From assembly GCA_014649555.1 (NCBI GenBank), contig BMTG01000002.1:248001-312000 (forward strand): a stretch of 64,000 nt of DNA. The letters are read 5' to 3'. The notes beneath the pieces are model-generated. The model had not been told where the DNA came from. It did no database searches and saw nothing but the letters and a program-made list of their open reading frames with translations. Shown piece after piece: positions 25,814 to 34,268 of the stretch; positions within the stretch are counted from its first letter, which is position 1, and every line of letters starts with the position of its first letter. This DNA is from Streptomyces globisporus. GTDB taxonomy: Bacteria; Actinomycetota; Actinomycetes; Streptomycetales; Streptomycetaceae. The position numbers were made by a program, and so were the translations under genes.

Positions 25814-28800
25814 ATGAGACGCCGTTCGTTACGCCGGGCCGGCCGCGTCGGCCGATCCCCCGGCGGCCCGTCCCCCCTCATCGCCGTCACCTCGCTCCTG
25901 GCGCTGGTCCTCGCCCTGCTGGTGGCGTCGCCGACCGGCGCGCAGGCAGCCGACGCGTACCGGGTGCTCGTCTACTCCGAGGTCACCAACTCCGACCACC
26001 CCTCGATCCCGGCGGGCGTCGAGGCCATCGAGAAGCTCGGGGCCGAGCACGGTTTCGTGGTGGAGGCCACCGCCGACTCCTCGGTCTTCAACGACGCGGA
26101 CCTCGGCCGCTTCCAGGCCGTCGTCTTCAACAACACCAACTCCACACCGGAGACGGGTGACTTGCTGAACGCGGAGGAGCGGGCCGCTCTCCAGCGGTAC
26201 ATCCGGGCGGGCGGCGGCTGGGTCGGGCTGCACTCCGCGTCCGCGAGTGAGCGGGACTGGGAGTGGTACGAGGGCCTGGTCGGCGCGATCTTCGACAAGC
26301 ACCCCACCCCGCAGACCGGCCGGATCAAGGTCCTCGACCACGCGCACCCTTCGACCCAGCACCTTCCCGACCTCTGGGAGCGCCAGGAGGAGTGGTACAA
26401 CTGGCGCACCAACCCCACGTCCAAGGTGCACACCCTCGCCCAGATCAAGGTGCGCGACGGCATCGACGGGCTCGACGAGGGCGTCGACCACCCGTTCTCC
26501 TGGTGCCAGAACTACGACGGGGGCCGGTCCTGGTTCACGGCGGGCGGGCACGACAAGGCGGCCTTCCAGGAGGAGGCGTTCGTCCAGCACCTGCTCGGCG
26601 GCATCCAGTGGGCGGCCGGTGCGGCGGAGGGCGACTGCACCGCGACGCGCACCGGTTCGTTCCAGCGGACCCCGCTGGCCACGAGCGATCTGGCCGACCC
26701 GTTCGAGCTGGCCGTCGCCCCCGACCGCCGGGTGTTCTTCGCCCAGCGGACCGGGAAGCTGAAGGTGATCGACCAGGAGACGATGAAGGTCTCCACCGCG
26801 CTGGACTTCGCGTACACCCCGGAGATGACCAGCCAGTCGGACGGCCTGCTGGGGCTGACGCTCGACCCCGGATTCGCCGAGAACAACTGGCTGTATCTGC
26901 TCTACTCCGACAAGGTGGAGAAGCGGCTGAACCTGTCCCGCTTCACCGCCGACGGCAGCACCGTCGATCCGGCCTCCGAGAAGCGGCTGCTGACCGTGCC
27001 GACGCTGCGCGGCGAGGGGCGGGCCAACTCCCACATGGCCGGTTCACTCGCCTTCGACAAGGACGGCAACCTGTACGCGGCGACCGGCGACAACACCGAC
27101 CCGTTCGCCTCGGACGGCTTCACGCCGATCGACGAGGGCGAGGGCCGTCGCGCCTGGGACGCGCAGATGACCGCCGGCAACACCAACGACCTGCGGGGCA
27201 AGGTCCTGCGGATCACCCCCGAGGACGACGGGACGTACTCCGTCCCCGAGGGGAACCTCTTCGCCCCGGGTACGGAGAAGACCAGGCCCGAGATCTACGC
27301 GATGGGCATGCGGAACCCGTTCCGGATCACCACCGACCCGATCAGCGGGGCCCTGATGGTCGCGGACTACGGCCCCGACGCCCGCGAGGCGAAGGCGGAC
27401 CGGGGCCCTGAGGGCACGGTCGAGTACACCCGTATCACCGAGGCGGGCAACTTCGGCTGGCCGTACTGCATCGGCGACAACACCCCCTTCAACGACTACG
27501 ACTTCGCCACGAAGACGTCCGGCGCGAAGTTCGACTGCGGGGCGCTGGTCAACGACTCGCCGAACAACACCGGGCTGCGGGAGCTGCCGCCGGCCCAGCC
27601 CGCCACGGTCTGGTACGCGTACTCCGCGTCGCCCGAGTTCCCGGAGGTGGGCACCGGGGGCGGTGGTCCGATGGGCGGTCCGGTCTACGACCACGACCCG
27701 GACAACACCTACCGCACCAAGTTCCCCGAATACTTCGAGGGCAAGGCGTTCAACTACGAGCTGACCCGGCGCTGGTTCAAGACGTTCTCCTACCAGAGCG
27801 AGGACCAGACGTTCACCGACCCCCGGTTCGACCCGGTGAAGGCGGGTGACCTCCAGTCGGTCAACGGCATCTTCGAGGACATGGAGTGGAACCAGCCCTT
27901 CGACGCGGACTTCGGTCCCGACGGGGCTCTGTACGTCATCGACTTCGGCCTCGGCAGTGGTACCGGCCGGGGCGGCAGCAACGAGGGCGCGGGGATCTAC
28001 CGGATCGACTACGTGGGCGACGGCCGGCTGCCCGACGCCAAGATCTCCGTCGACCGGGACAGCGGACCGGACCCGTTGACCGTGAAGTTCTCCAGCGAGG
28101 GTTCGGGCCTGCCCGGTGATCAACCGGTCACCTATGCCTGGGACTTCGACGGCGACGGCACCACGGACTCCACCGAGGCCGCCCCCTCGCACACGTACAC
28201 CGCGAAGGGGCTGCACACCGCTCGGCTCACCGTGACCGGCCCCGACGAGCTGACGGCGCTCGCGGTGCAGGACATCACGGTGGGCAACACCCGGCCCGAG
28301 GTGACGATCCAACAGCCGCCGGACGGCGGGATGTTCAACTTCGCGGACACGATCCCCTTCACGGTGAAGGTGACCGACGCGGAGGACGACGAACCCGGGC
28401 CGATCGACTGCTCGCGTGTCGTGGTGCAGTCGCAGCTCGGCCATGACACCCATCTGCATCCGCTGGACAACTACACCGGCTGCACAGGTGAGATCGTCAC
28501 GGACGCCGGGGACAGCCACGGCCCGGGGCAGAACCTCTACTACGGGATCACCGCCCAGTACGAGGACAAGGGAGCCCCGGACGCACCGGCGTTGACCGGC
28601 TCCACCTCGCTGACGCTGCGCACCTCCTTCCGCGAGGCCGAGCACCGCACGACGACCGGTGGTGCGGGCGGCGGTGCGGACATCGGGAGCCGGGCCGACG
28701 CGTCCGGCGGGAAGCGGCTGATCGAGATCGAGGACGGCGACTGGGTCGGCTTCGACCCGGTGAACCTCAAGAATGTCGACTCGGTGACGGTCGGCGCGTC

Positions 28801-29314
28801 CTCCGGCGGGCTCGGCGGCACGGTGGAGTTCCGGGGCGGCTCCCCCACCGGTGAGCTGCTGGGCTCGGTGGAGATCCCCAAAACGGGCGGCTACGACAAG
28901 CTGATCTCCCCGACGACGGAGCTGAAGGACCCGGGCGGCTCGACCACGCTGTACGCGGTCTTCACCAACCCGGACTGGGGTCCCGACAAGGCCGATCTGC
29001 TCTCGGTCGACTGGCTGCACTTCAACGGCTCGGGCGTGGAGAAGGAGGGTGGGACGACGGTGGCGGTGAAGGCCGAACCGGCGTCCGGTACCGCGCCGTT
29101 CGCTGTCTCCCTGAGCAGCACGGTCGAGCCCGCCGAGGGCCGCACGATCGCCTCGTACCACTGGGACTTCGGCGACAACGTGAAGCCGTCCGGTACCGAG
29201 GGGCCGACGGCGACGCACACCTACGACCGCAAGGGCGCCTACACGGCACATCTGACGATCACCGACAACAAGGGCGACACGACCACCGGCGCCGTCCGCA
29301 TAGACGTGAAGTGA
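25814..29314 (+). CDS. Secreted multidomain ThuA / glucose-sorbosone dehydrogenase / PKD / CBM protein
   Basis: 1166 residues. Signal peptide about 1-46 (ends GAQAADA). ThuA-like domain about 48-280 (YRVLVYSEVTNSDHPSIPAG, GGGWVGLHSAS, WFTAGGHDKAAF). Six-bladed propeller of the glucose/sorbosone dehydrogenase type about 295-730 (LLGLTLDPGF, GMRNPFRI, NFGWPYCIGDN). PKD domain about 745-830 (YAWDFDGDG). A CBM6-like domain about 935-1065 (REAEHRTTTGG, then IEIEDGDWVGFDPVNLK). A second PKD at the end (YHWDFGDNVKP). It probably degrades or oxidises a carbohydrate outside the cell. Codon 6 is TTA, the rare leucine codon read by the bldA tRNA. A LacI-type operator precedes it, and a secreted sugar isomerase-like gene follows in an operon. 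Confidence 0.88.
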   Translation: MRRRSLRRAGRVGRSPGGPSPLIAVTSLLALVLALLVASPTGAQAADAYRVLVYSEVTNSDHPSIPAGVEAIEKLGAEHGFVVEATADSSVFNDADLGRFQAVVFNNTNSTPETGDLLNAEERAALQRYIRAGGGWVGLHSASASERDWEWYEGLVGAIFDKHPTPQTGRIKVLDHAHPSTQHLPDLWERQEEWYNWRTNPTSKVHTLAQIKVRDGIDGLDEGVDHPFSWCQNYDGGRSWFTAGGHDKAAFQEEAFVQHLLGGIQWAAGAAEGDCTATRTGSFQRTPLATSDLADPFELAVAPDRRVFFAQRTGKLKVIDQETMKVSTALDFAYTPEMTSQSDGLLGLTLDPGFAENNWLYLLYSDKVEKRLNLSRFTADGSTVDPASEKRLLTVPTLRGEGRANSHMAGSLAFDKDGNLYAATGDNTDPFASDGFTPIDEGEGRRAWDAQMTAGNTNDLRGKVLRITPEDDGTYSVPEGNLFAPGTEKTRPEIYAMGMRNPFRITTDPISGALMVADYGPDAREAKADRGPEGTVEYTRITEAGNFGWPYCIGDNTPFNDYDFATKTSGAKFDCGALVNDSPNNTGLRELPPAQPATVWYAYSASPEFPEVGTGGGGPMGGPVYDHDPDNTYRTKFPEYFEGKAFNYELTRRWFKTFSYQSEDQTFTDPRFDPVKAGDLQSVNGIFEDMEWNQPFDADFGPDGALYVIDFGLGSGTGRGGSNEGAGIYRIDYVGDGRLPDAKISVDRDSGPDPLTVKFSSEGSGLPGDQPVTYAWDFDGDGTTDSTEAAPSHTYTAKGLHTARLTVTGPDELTALAVQDITVGNTRPEVTIQQPPDGGMFNFADTIPFTVKVTDAEDDEPGPIDCSRVVVQSQLGHDTHLHPLDNYTGCTGEIVTDAGDSHGPGQNLYYGITAQYEDKGAPDAPALTGSTSLTLRTSFREAEHRTTTGGAGGGADIGSRADASGGKRLIEIEDGDWVGFDPVNLKNVDSVTVGASSGGLGGTVEFRGGSPTGELLGSVEIPKTGGYDKLISPTTELKDPGGSTTLYAVFTNPDWGPDKADLLSVDWLHFNGSGVEKEGGTTVAVKAEPASGTAPFAVSLSSTVEPAEGRTIASYHWDFGDNVKPSGTEGPTATHTYDRKGAYTAHLTITDNKGDTTTGAVRIDVK

Positions 29315-29337
29315 ATCGACGCGAAGTGAGGAGTCCC

Positions 29338-30210
29338 GTGGGAGCACAGCACGCGAACGGAGCCCGAAGAGCCTTTCTCGGTACGGCGTTGGGGGCGGTG
29401 GCCGCCGTCGGCCTCGGCGCGGCACCGGCTTCCGCGACGGCCGGGCGGGGCTGCCGCCGGATCCCGCCGTCGGGGATCGGCATGCACCTGTACACCATGC
29501 GAACCCCGCTGGCGGCGGACTTCGCGGGGACGCTGGAGCAGCTCGCTGAGATCGGGTTCGCGACGGTCGGCGTGAGTGGCCGGCACGGCAACTCCCCCGC
29601 CGCGATCCGGCAGATGCTGGACCGGACCCGGCTCAAGGCGGTGCTGGAGCATGTCGGCTACGACATCGTGACCGGCTCGGGGCTGCCGCAGGCACTGGAG
29701 GACGTCCACACGCTGGGCGGTCAGTGGATCGTGGTGCCGAGCCTGCCCGGTTCGCTGCACTCGCCGGACGGATACCGGGAGGTGGCACGGCAGTTCAACC
29801 GGGCGGGCCTGGCCGCCCGGGCGTCCGGGCTCAAGCTGCTCTACCACAATCACGGCAGCGACCACGAGGTGGTGGACGGTGTCAGCCTGTACGACATCCT
29901 GCTGAACGAGACCGATCCGGAGCTGGTCGGCTTCGAGCTGGATCTGTACTGGGCGGCCGACGGCGGCTCCTCCGACCCGGGCGACCTGTTCGTCCGGCAC
30001 CGGGGGCGCTTCCCCGCCCTCCATGTGAAGGACATGGCGCCCAACGGGGACTTCGCGGACGTCGGGTCGGGGATCCTGGACTTCCCGGCGATGTTCGACA
30101 CCGCGCGGCAGGGCGGGGTGAAGCAGTGGCTGGTGGAGCACGACGCCCCGGCCGATCCGTTCGCCTCGGCGCGGGCCAGCTACCGGTATCTGTCCCGGCT
30201 GCGCTACTGA
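29338..30210 (+). CDS. Tat-exported sugar phosphate isomerase/epimerase-like TIM-barrel protein
   Basis: 290 residues from GTG at 29338, seven bases after a gtgaggag ribosome site; an upstream GTG at 29311 overlaps the previous stop and is less likely. The twin-arginine signal is RRAFLGTALGAVAAVGLGAAPASA in two parts, with RRAFLG as the core. The xylose-isomerase-like barrel shows GIGMHLYTMR, FATVGVSG, LLYHNHGSDHE, FELDLYWAADGG and ALHVKDMAPNG, with metal ligands expected at the HNH, E and D/H positions. It shares the operator of the large ThuA protein and likely acts on the same extracellular sugar. Confidence 0.85.
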   Translation: MGAQHANGARRAFLGTALGAVAAVGLGAAPASATAGRGCRRIPPSGIGMHLYTMRTPLAADFAGTLEQLAEIGFATVGVSGRHGNSPAAIRQMLDRTRLKAVLEHVGYDIVTGSGLPQALEDVHTLGGQWIVVPSLPGSLHSPDGYREVARQFNRAGLAARASGLKLLYHNHGSDHEVVDGVSLYDILLNETDPELVGFELDLYWAADGGSSDPGDLFVRHRGRFPALHVKDMAPNGDFADVGSGILDFPAMFDTARQGGVKQWLVEHDAPADPFASARASYRYLSRLRY

Positions 30211-30222
30211 GCTGTCGTAGCA

Positions 30223-30268
30223 GCGGTCCGGCCCCGGGTGTGCGGTACGGCGCCCGGGGCCGGACCGC
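30223..30268. terminator. Bidirectional hairpin terminator
   Basis: Perfect 16-bp stem (gcggtccggccccggg and its complement) with a 14-base loop between the convergent isomerase and epimerase genes. Confidence 0.8.
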
Positions 30269-30271
30269 GTC

Positions 30272-31222
30272 TCAGCGGCGGGCGGCGAGGAACTCCCCGT
30301 ACCAGGCGAGGGTGGCGTCCAGTGCCGTCTCCAGCGGGGTGGGGGTGAGTCCGTAGGCCTTCTCGATGGCGGAGGAGTCGAGGATCTGCGGTTCGGTGTG
30401 CTGGTAGAACATCTCGGCGTACTCCGCCATGAAGGTCTCGTCGAACGGGCCGAAGGGGCGCGGTTCGGCGACGACGGTGACGTCGATGGGCCGGCCGGTG
30501 CGTTGCTCGACGAGGGCGAGGATCTCCCGGGTGGTGCGGGCCGGTGCGGTGGGCAGGTGCCAGACGCGGCCGTCGGCGTCCGGATTCTCGCCGAGGGTGG
30601 CGAGGCCGGCCGCGACGTCCTCGATGTACGTGTAGCTGTGCGGCAGGTCGATGTCGCCGAGCGCGGGCACGGGCCGCCCGGTGAGCGCGGCCGGGAAGAC
30701 GGCCCCGCCCAGCGTGGAGTTGAGGACCCCGGGCCCGACGAAGTCGGCGGAGCGCCCGAGGACGACGGGGAGCCGGCCCTCGCGGTGGGCGGCGAGATAG
30801 CGGGCGTCCAGCTCGGCCCGCATCCGGCCCTTGCGGGTGGTGGCGTTCCACGGGGAGTCCTCGGTCATCACCGCGCCGTGCGTCTCCCCGTACGGGTAGA
30901 GCGTGTCGAGCACCACGAGCCGTGCGCCTTTCGCCTCGGCGGAGTCGAGGACCGCCTCCTGGATCTTCGGCATGACCTCCACCTGGAGGTGATAGCCGGC
31001 ATTGACGCAGTGGTACACGACGGCGGCCCCGGCCACGGCGTCGCGGGCACCTTCGGCGGTGGCGACATCGGCGGCGTACCGCTCGACGCCTTCGAGCGCG
31101 GGGCCGCTCCCCGACCGGTCGACCAGCCGTACGGGGTGGCCTCGGCGGACCAGCTCGCGAGCGAGAGCGGTACCGGCGGGGCCGGAGCCGAGGACGGCGT
31201 GGAGGGGCTGGGCGGTGGTCAT
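30272..31222 (-). CDS. NAD-dependent epimerase/dehydratase-family protein
   Basis: 316 residues from ATG at 31222. The Rossmann motif is AVLGSGPAGTALARELVRRG (GxGxxG with an alanine-rich variant), followed by the atypical-SDR segments VYHCVNAGY, LVVLDTLYPYG and DLPHSYTYIEDVAAGLATLG. The YPYG tyrosine replaces the usual YxxxK context, as in extended/atypical SDRs and NmrA-like members. It may be a sugar or flavonoid-type reductase. The 5' region contains short TAAC/GTTA inverted elements, regulator unknown. Confidence 0.8.
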   Translation of the reverse strand: MTTAQPLHAVLGSGPAGTALARELVRRGHPVRLVDRSGSGPALEGVERYAADVATAEGARDAVAGAAVVYHCVNAGYHLQVEVMPKIQEAVLDSAEAKGARLVVLDTLYPYGETHGAVMTEDSPWNATTRKGRMRAELDARYLAAHREGRLPVVLGRSADFVGPGVLNSTLGGAVFPAALTGRPVPALGDIDLPHSYTYIEDVAAGLATLGENPDADGRVWHLPTAPARTTREILALVEQRTGRPIDVTVVAEPRPFGPFDETFMAEYAEMFYQHTEPQILDSSAIEKAYGLTPTPLETALDATLAWYGEFLAARR

Positions 31223-31351
31223 GGCGTGTCCCTTCGGACGGCGGCAGCGAGGGAAGCGGGGCACGTGTGCTTTATGTGCTCACTTCTGTTAGAGACCATA
31301 ACTTTCGAGAGCGCCGATCGCAACAGTTATCGTTAGACCCCTTAACGCGAA

Positions 31352-31380
31352 GGTCCCGGGCAGGAACCCTGCCCGGGACC
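31352..31380 (-). terminator. Hairpin terminator of the ABC transporter operon
   Basis: Perfect 13-bp stem (ggtcccgggcagg and its complement) with a three-base loop, 24 bases past the stop of the ATP-binding protein gene. Confidence 0.8.
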
Positions 31381-31403
31381 GGCACCTCCACCGCGAAACA
31401 CCC

Positions 31404-32234
31404 TCAGTCGTGCGCGGACACCGCCCCCAGCAGATCGCGAATGTGTGCCGCCGCCGCCCGGAACTCCGGACGGCCCAGCGTCTCGCTGTAGTCGCGCTCG
31501 GCGGGCAGGCCCACCTCGATGATCTCCGTGACGGTGCCGGGGCGCGGGCTCATCACCACCACCCGGTCGGCCAGGTAGACGGCCTCCGATATGGAGTGGG
31601 TGACCAGCAGGACCGTGGTGCCGGTGGTGCGCCAGATGCGGTTCAGCTCGGTGTTCATCTGCTCGCGGGTGAGGGCGTCCAGCGCGCCGAAGGGCTCGTC
31701 CATCAGGAGGACCGGCGGTTCGTGCAGCAACGCCCGGCAGAGCGCGACACGTTGCTGCATACCGCCGGAGAGCTCGTGCGGGTAGGCGTCCTCGAACCCG
31801 CCCAGTCCGGTCATCCGGATCAGCTCGTCGGCCCGGGCGCGCGCCACGGCCGGCTCCATGCGGCGGATCTCGGCCTGGAGCAGGATGTTGCGCAGCGCCG
31901 AGCGCCACTCCAGCAGGGCCGCGCGCTGGAAGACGTAACCGATGTCGTGCCGGGGGCCGGTGACGCGCTCGCCGCCGAGCAGGACGTCCCCCGAGGAGGC
32001 GGTGAGCAGACCGGCCACCAGCTTGAGAAGGGTCGACTTGCCGCACCCGGACGGTCCGACGATGGCGACGAACTCCCCCGGCGCCACGTCCAGTGAGACA
32101 TCGCTGAGCGCGGTGACATCGCGCTTCTTGCCCCGGAAGCGGACCGCCACGTCCGCGAGCCGGACCCCGGCCGCCGGGCCCGCGCCCGCGGCGGCCGGGA
32201 CGCGCGGTGTCGTCTGCTGCTTCGGCATCGTCAT
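31404..32234 (-). CDS. ABC transporter ATP-binding protein (NitT/TauT type)
   Basis: 276 residues. Walker A is GPSGCGKST, the Q-loop follows, the signature is LSGGMQQR, Walker B is VLLMDEPFGALD and the H-loop is LLVTHSISEA. It is closest to the SsuB/TauB/ThiZ branch, as judged by DEPFGALDALTREQMNTEL. It overlaps the binding-protein gene by four bases (ATGA) and is last in the permease, binding protein, ATPase operon. It energises uptake of whatever the NMT1-type protein binds. Confidence 0.92.
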   Translation of the reverse strand: MTMPKQQTTPRVPAAAGAGPAAGVRLADVAVRFRGKKRDVTALSDVSLDVAPGEFVAIVGPSGCGKSTLLKLVAGLLTASSGDVLLGGERVTGPRHDIGYVFQRAALLEWRSALRNILLQAEIRRMEPAVARARADELIRMTGLGGFEDAYPHELSGGMQQRVALCRALLHEPPVLLMDEPFGALDALTREQMNTELNRIWRTTGTTVLLVTHSISEAVYLADRVVVMSPRPGTVTEIIEVGLPAERDYSETLGRPEFRAAAAHIRDLLGAVSAHD

Positions 32235-33250
32235 CCCTTCAGCGCCGTCTTCGTGTCCCAGTACTCACCGACGGCCTTCGGCTTGGTGACCATGCCGGCC
32301 TCGGCGAACACGTCGATCGTCTGCTGCCAGTCCGCCTCGGTGTTGACGCCGGGCGCCTTGCCCTCGGTCGCCGCCGTGTGGAGCAGGCTCAGCGTCGTCG
32401 CGAACTGCTCGGACAGCACGGTCTTCGGGGGAAGTTGCTCGGACGCCCCCTCCATGGCCGCCACCGCCGGCTCCGGCGCCTTCGCGGCGGCTGCCCACGC
32501 CTCGCTGACCGCCTTCACCATGCGCTCCGCCACCGCCGGCTTCGAGGCGAGGATCTTCTGTCCGGCGAGCAGCCCGTTGGAGTAGAAGTTCAGGCCGTGC
32601 TCGGAGAAGCGGAGGTAGGAGACCGGCTTCTTGGCCTTGTCCTGCATGGTCGGGCCCTGGTCGCTGGCGTAGCCGAGGAGGCCGTCGGTCTTTCCGGAGA
32701 TCACCGCGGCGATCTTGCCCGCCGGGTCGGTGTTCTGGACGGTGACGTCGGACTCCCCGATGCCGTTCTTCTTCAGGAAGATCGGGAAGGTCTTGGACAG
32801 CGCGTCCCCGGCCGTCCCGGCGATCGTCCGCCCCTTCAGGTCGCCGGGCCCTTCGATGCCCTTCGCGTCGAAGGACTGCACGGAGGCCGGGGTCGTCTGG
32901 AGGAAGACGCCGAGGCTCTTCACCTTCACCCCCTGGTCGACACCCGCGAGCAGGGCCGGGGTGTCGGCCCAGCCGAAGTCACTCTGCCCGGCGGCCGTCG
33001 CCTGGACCGTCTTCTGGGAGCCCTGGCCCGCCCGGATGTCCAGGTCGATGCCGTGCTTCTCGAAGATCTTCTGCTGCTTGCCGTAGTAGAACGGCGCGTG
33101 TTCGCCGTACGGATACCAGTTGAGCGTCAGCGTGACCTTGTCCAGCTTCTTGCCGGAGTCGCTGGTGCTGGTCGACGCGTCCTCACCGCCGCAGGCGGTG
33201 GCCACCAGGACGAGGGGAACGACACCGATCAGGAGTCTGCGCGCATGCAT
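32231..33250 (-). CDS. ABC transporter substrate-binding lipoprotein (NMT1/ThiY-like)
   Basis: 339 residues. The lipoprotein signal peptide ends in the lipobox LVATAC-GG, so it is anchored outside the membrane. The mature domain is NMT1/SsuA-like (LTLNWYPYGEHAPFYYGKQQ, GQSDFGWADTPALLAG, LKGRTIAGTAGDALSKTFP). The NWYPYGEHAPFYYG start is typical of proteins binding pyrimidine, thiamine-precursor or riboflavin-like heterocycles rather than nitrate or sulfonates. The ligand is inferred only by resemblance. Confidence 0.9.
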   Translation of the reverse strand: MHARRLLIGVVPLVLVATACGGEDASTSTSDSGKKLDKVTLTLNWYPYGEHAPFYYGKQQKIFEKHGIDLDIRAGQGSQKTVQATAAGQSDFGWADTPALLAGVDQGVKVKSLGVFLQTTPASVQSFDAKGIEGPGDLKGRTIAGTAGDALSKTFPIFLKKNGIGESDVTVQNTDPAGKIAAVISGKTDGLLGYASDQGPTMQDKAKKPVSYLRFSEHGLNFYSNGLLAGQKILASKPAVAERMVKAVSEAWAAAAKAPEPAVAAMEGASEQLPPKTVLSEQFATTLSLLHTAATEGKAPGVNTEADWQQTIDVFAEAGMVTKPKAVGEYWDTKTALKG

Positions 33251-33286
33251 GGGCTGGCCCTTCTCACGAGGAGGTCGGTGCGTGGT

Positions 33287-34150
33287 TCAGAACGTGGTGG
33301 TGGCCGAGGTGTCCCGGCGGCTGGCGTGCCACGGCAGGAGCAGCTTCTCGGCGATCTCGACGACGACGAACAGCACGACGCCGATCAGCGACATCACCAG
33401 CAGCCCCGCGAAGAGCATCGGTGTGTCGAGGTTGCCGTTGGCCTGGAGGATGACGTAGCCGAGCCCTTCGTTCGCTCCGACGAACTCGCCGACGACCGCG
33501 CCGGTCACCGCGAGGGTGACGGCCACCTTGAGTCCGGAGAACAGATGCGGCAGGGACGCCGGGAAGCGGATCTTCACGAAGGTCTGCCAGGGCTTCGCCC
33601 CCATCGTGGCGGACAGTTGGAGCATCTCCGGGTCCACGGCCTTGAGCCCGGTGACCATCGAGATCACCACCGGGAAGAAGGCGATGAGCACGGCGATGAG
33701 GATCTTGGGCGCGATACCGAACCCGAGCCACACCACGAAGAGCGGGGCGATGGCGATCTTCGGCACGACCTGGGCGAAGAGCAGGATCGGGTAGAGCGTG
33801 CGCTCGACCGTCGAGGAGTAGACCATCACGACCGCGGCCAGCACCCCGACGACGACCGCGATGGCGAAGCCGAGGAGCGTCTCGTACGTCGTCACCCAGG
33901 TGTGCTGCCAGAGGTAACCGGTCTTCGAGGTCAGGACGTCGAGCGTCGCACCGGGCGACGGCACGAGGTAGGCCTCGATCAGCTCGGCGGCCGCGATCGC
34001 CCACCAGACCACCAGGGCGGCCAGCAGCAGGGCGAGGGGCCGCCAGCTCTGTTCCGCCGCGCGGGCGAGCCGCTCCCCGGTCGTGGGACCGGCCCTGCGG
34101 GCGACCCCCGCCGCATCGGCGGGGCGCTTGCTGAGCGCGCTCTGGCTCAC
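33287..34150 (-). CDS. ABC transporter permease (NitT/TauT type)
   Basis: 287 residues from GTG at 34150, preceded by a gggag site; longer frames run back through the operators. About six membrane helices are visible, with the cytoplasmic EAA-like loop LSATMGAKPWQTFVKIRFPASLPHLFSGLKV read in parts (the key region is AxxxGAxxWxxFxKIxFPASLP). It starts the three-gene transporter operon. Its promoter region contains two overlapping LacI-type palindromes and faces the divergent lacI gene, indicating direct control by that regulator. Confidence 0.92.
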   Translation of the reverse strand: MSQSALSKRPADAAGVARRAGPTTGERLARAAEQSWRPLALLLAALVVWWAIAAAELIEAYLVPSPGATLDVLTSKTGYLWQHTWVTTYETLLGFAIAVVVGVLAAVVMVYSSTVERTLYPILLFAQVVPKIAIAPLFVVWLGFGIAPKILIAVLIAFFPVVISMVTGLKAVDPEMLQLSATMGAKPWQTFVKIRFPASLPHLFSGLKVAVTLAVTGAVVGEFVGANEGLGYVILQANGNLDTPMLFAGLLVMSLIGVVLFVVVEIAEKLLLPWHASRRDTSATTTF

Positions 34151-34222
34151 GGTGAACTCCCTGCACTTCGGGGGCAGTTGTGGAGAGCTGTGCAATGCTG
34201 CGATGCTGCGGACCTGATCCGT

Positions 34223-34249
34223 GAAGGCGCTTTCAGAAAGCGCTTTCTG
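34223..34249. promoter_or_regulatory. Overlapping LacI-type operators in the transporter/lacI intergenic region
   Basis: CAGAAAGCGCTTTCTG (34234-34249) is a perfect 16-bp palindrome. An imperfect copy, GAAGGCGCTTTC (34223-34234), abuts it. The inner 14 bases equal the site upstream of the ThuA protein gene. Confidence 0.82.
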
Positions 34250-34268
34250 GTAAGGTGCCGCCACGCTA

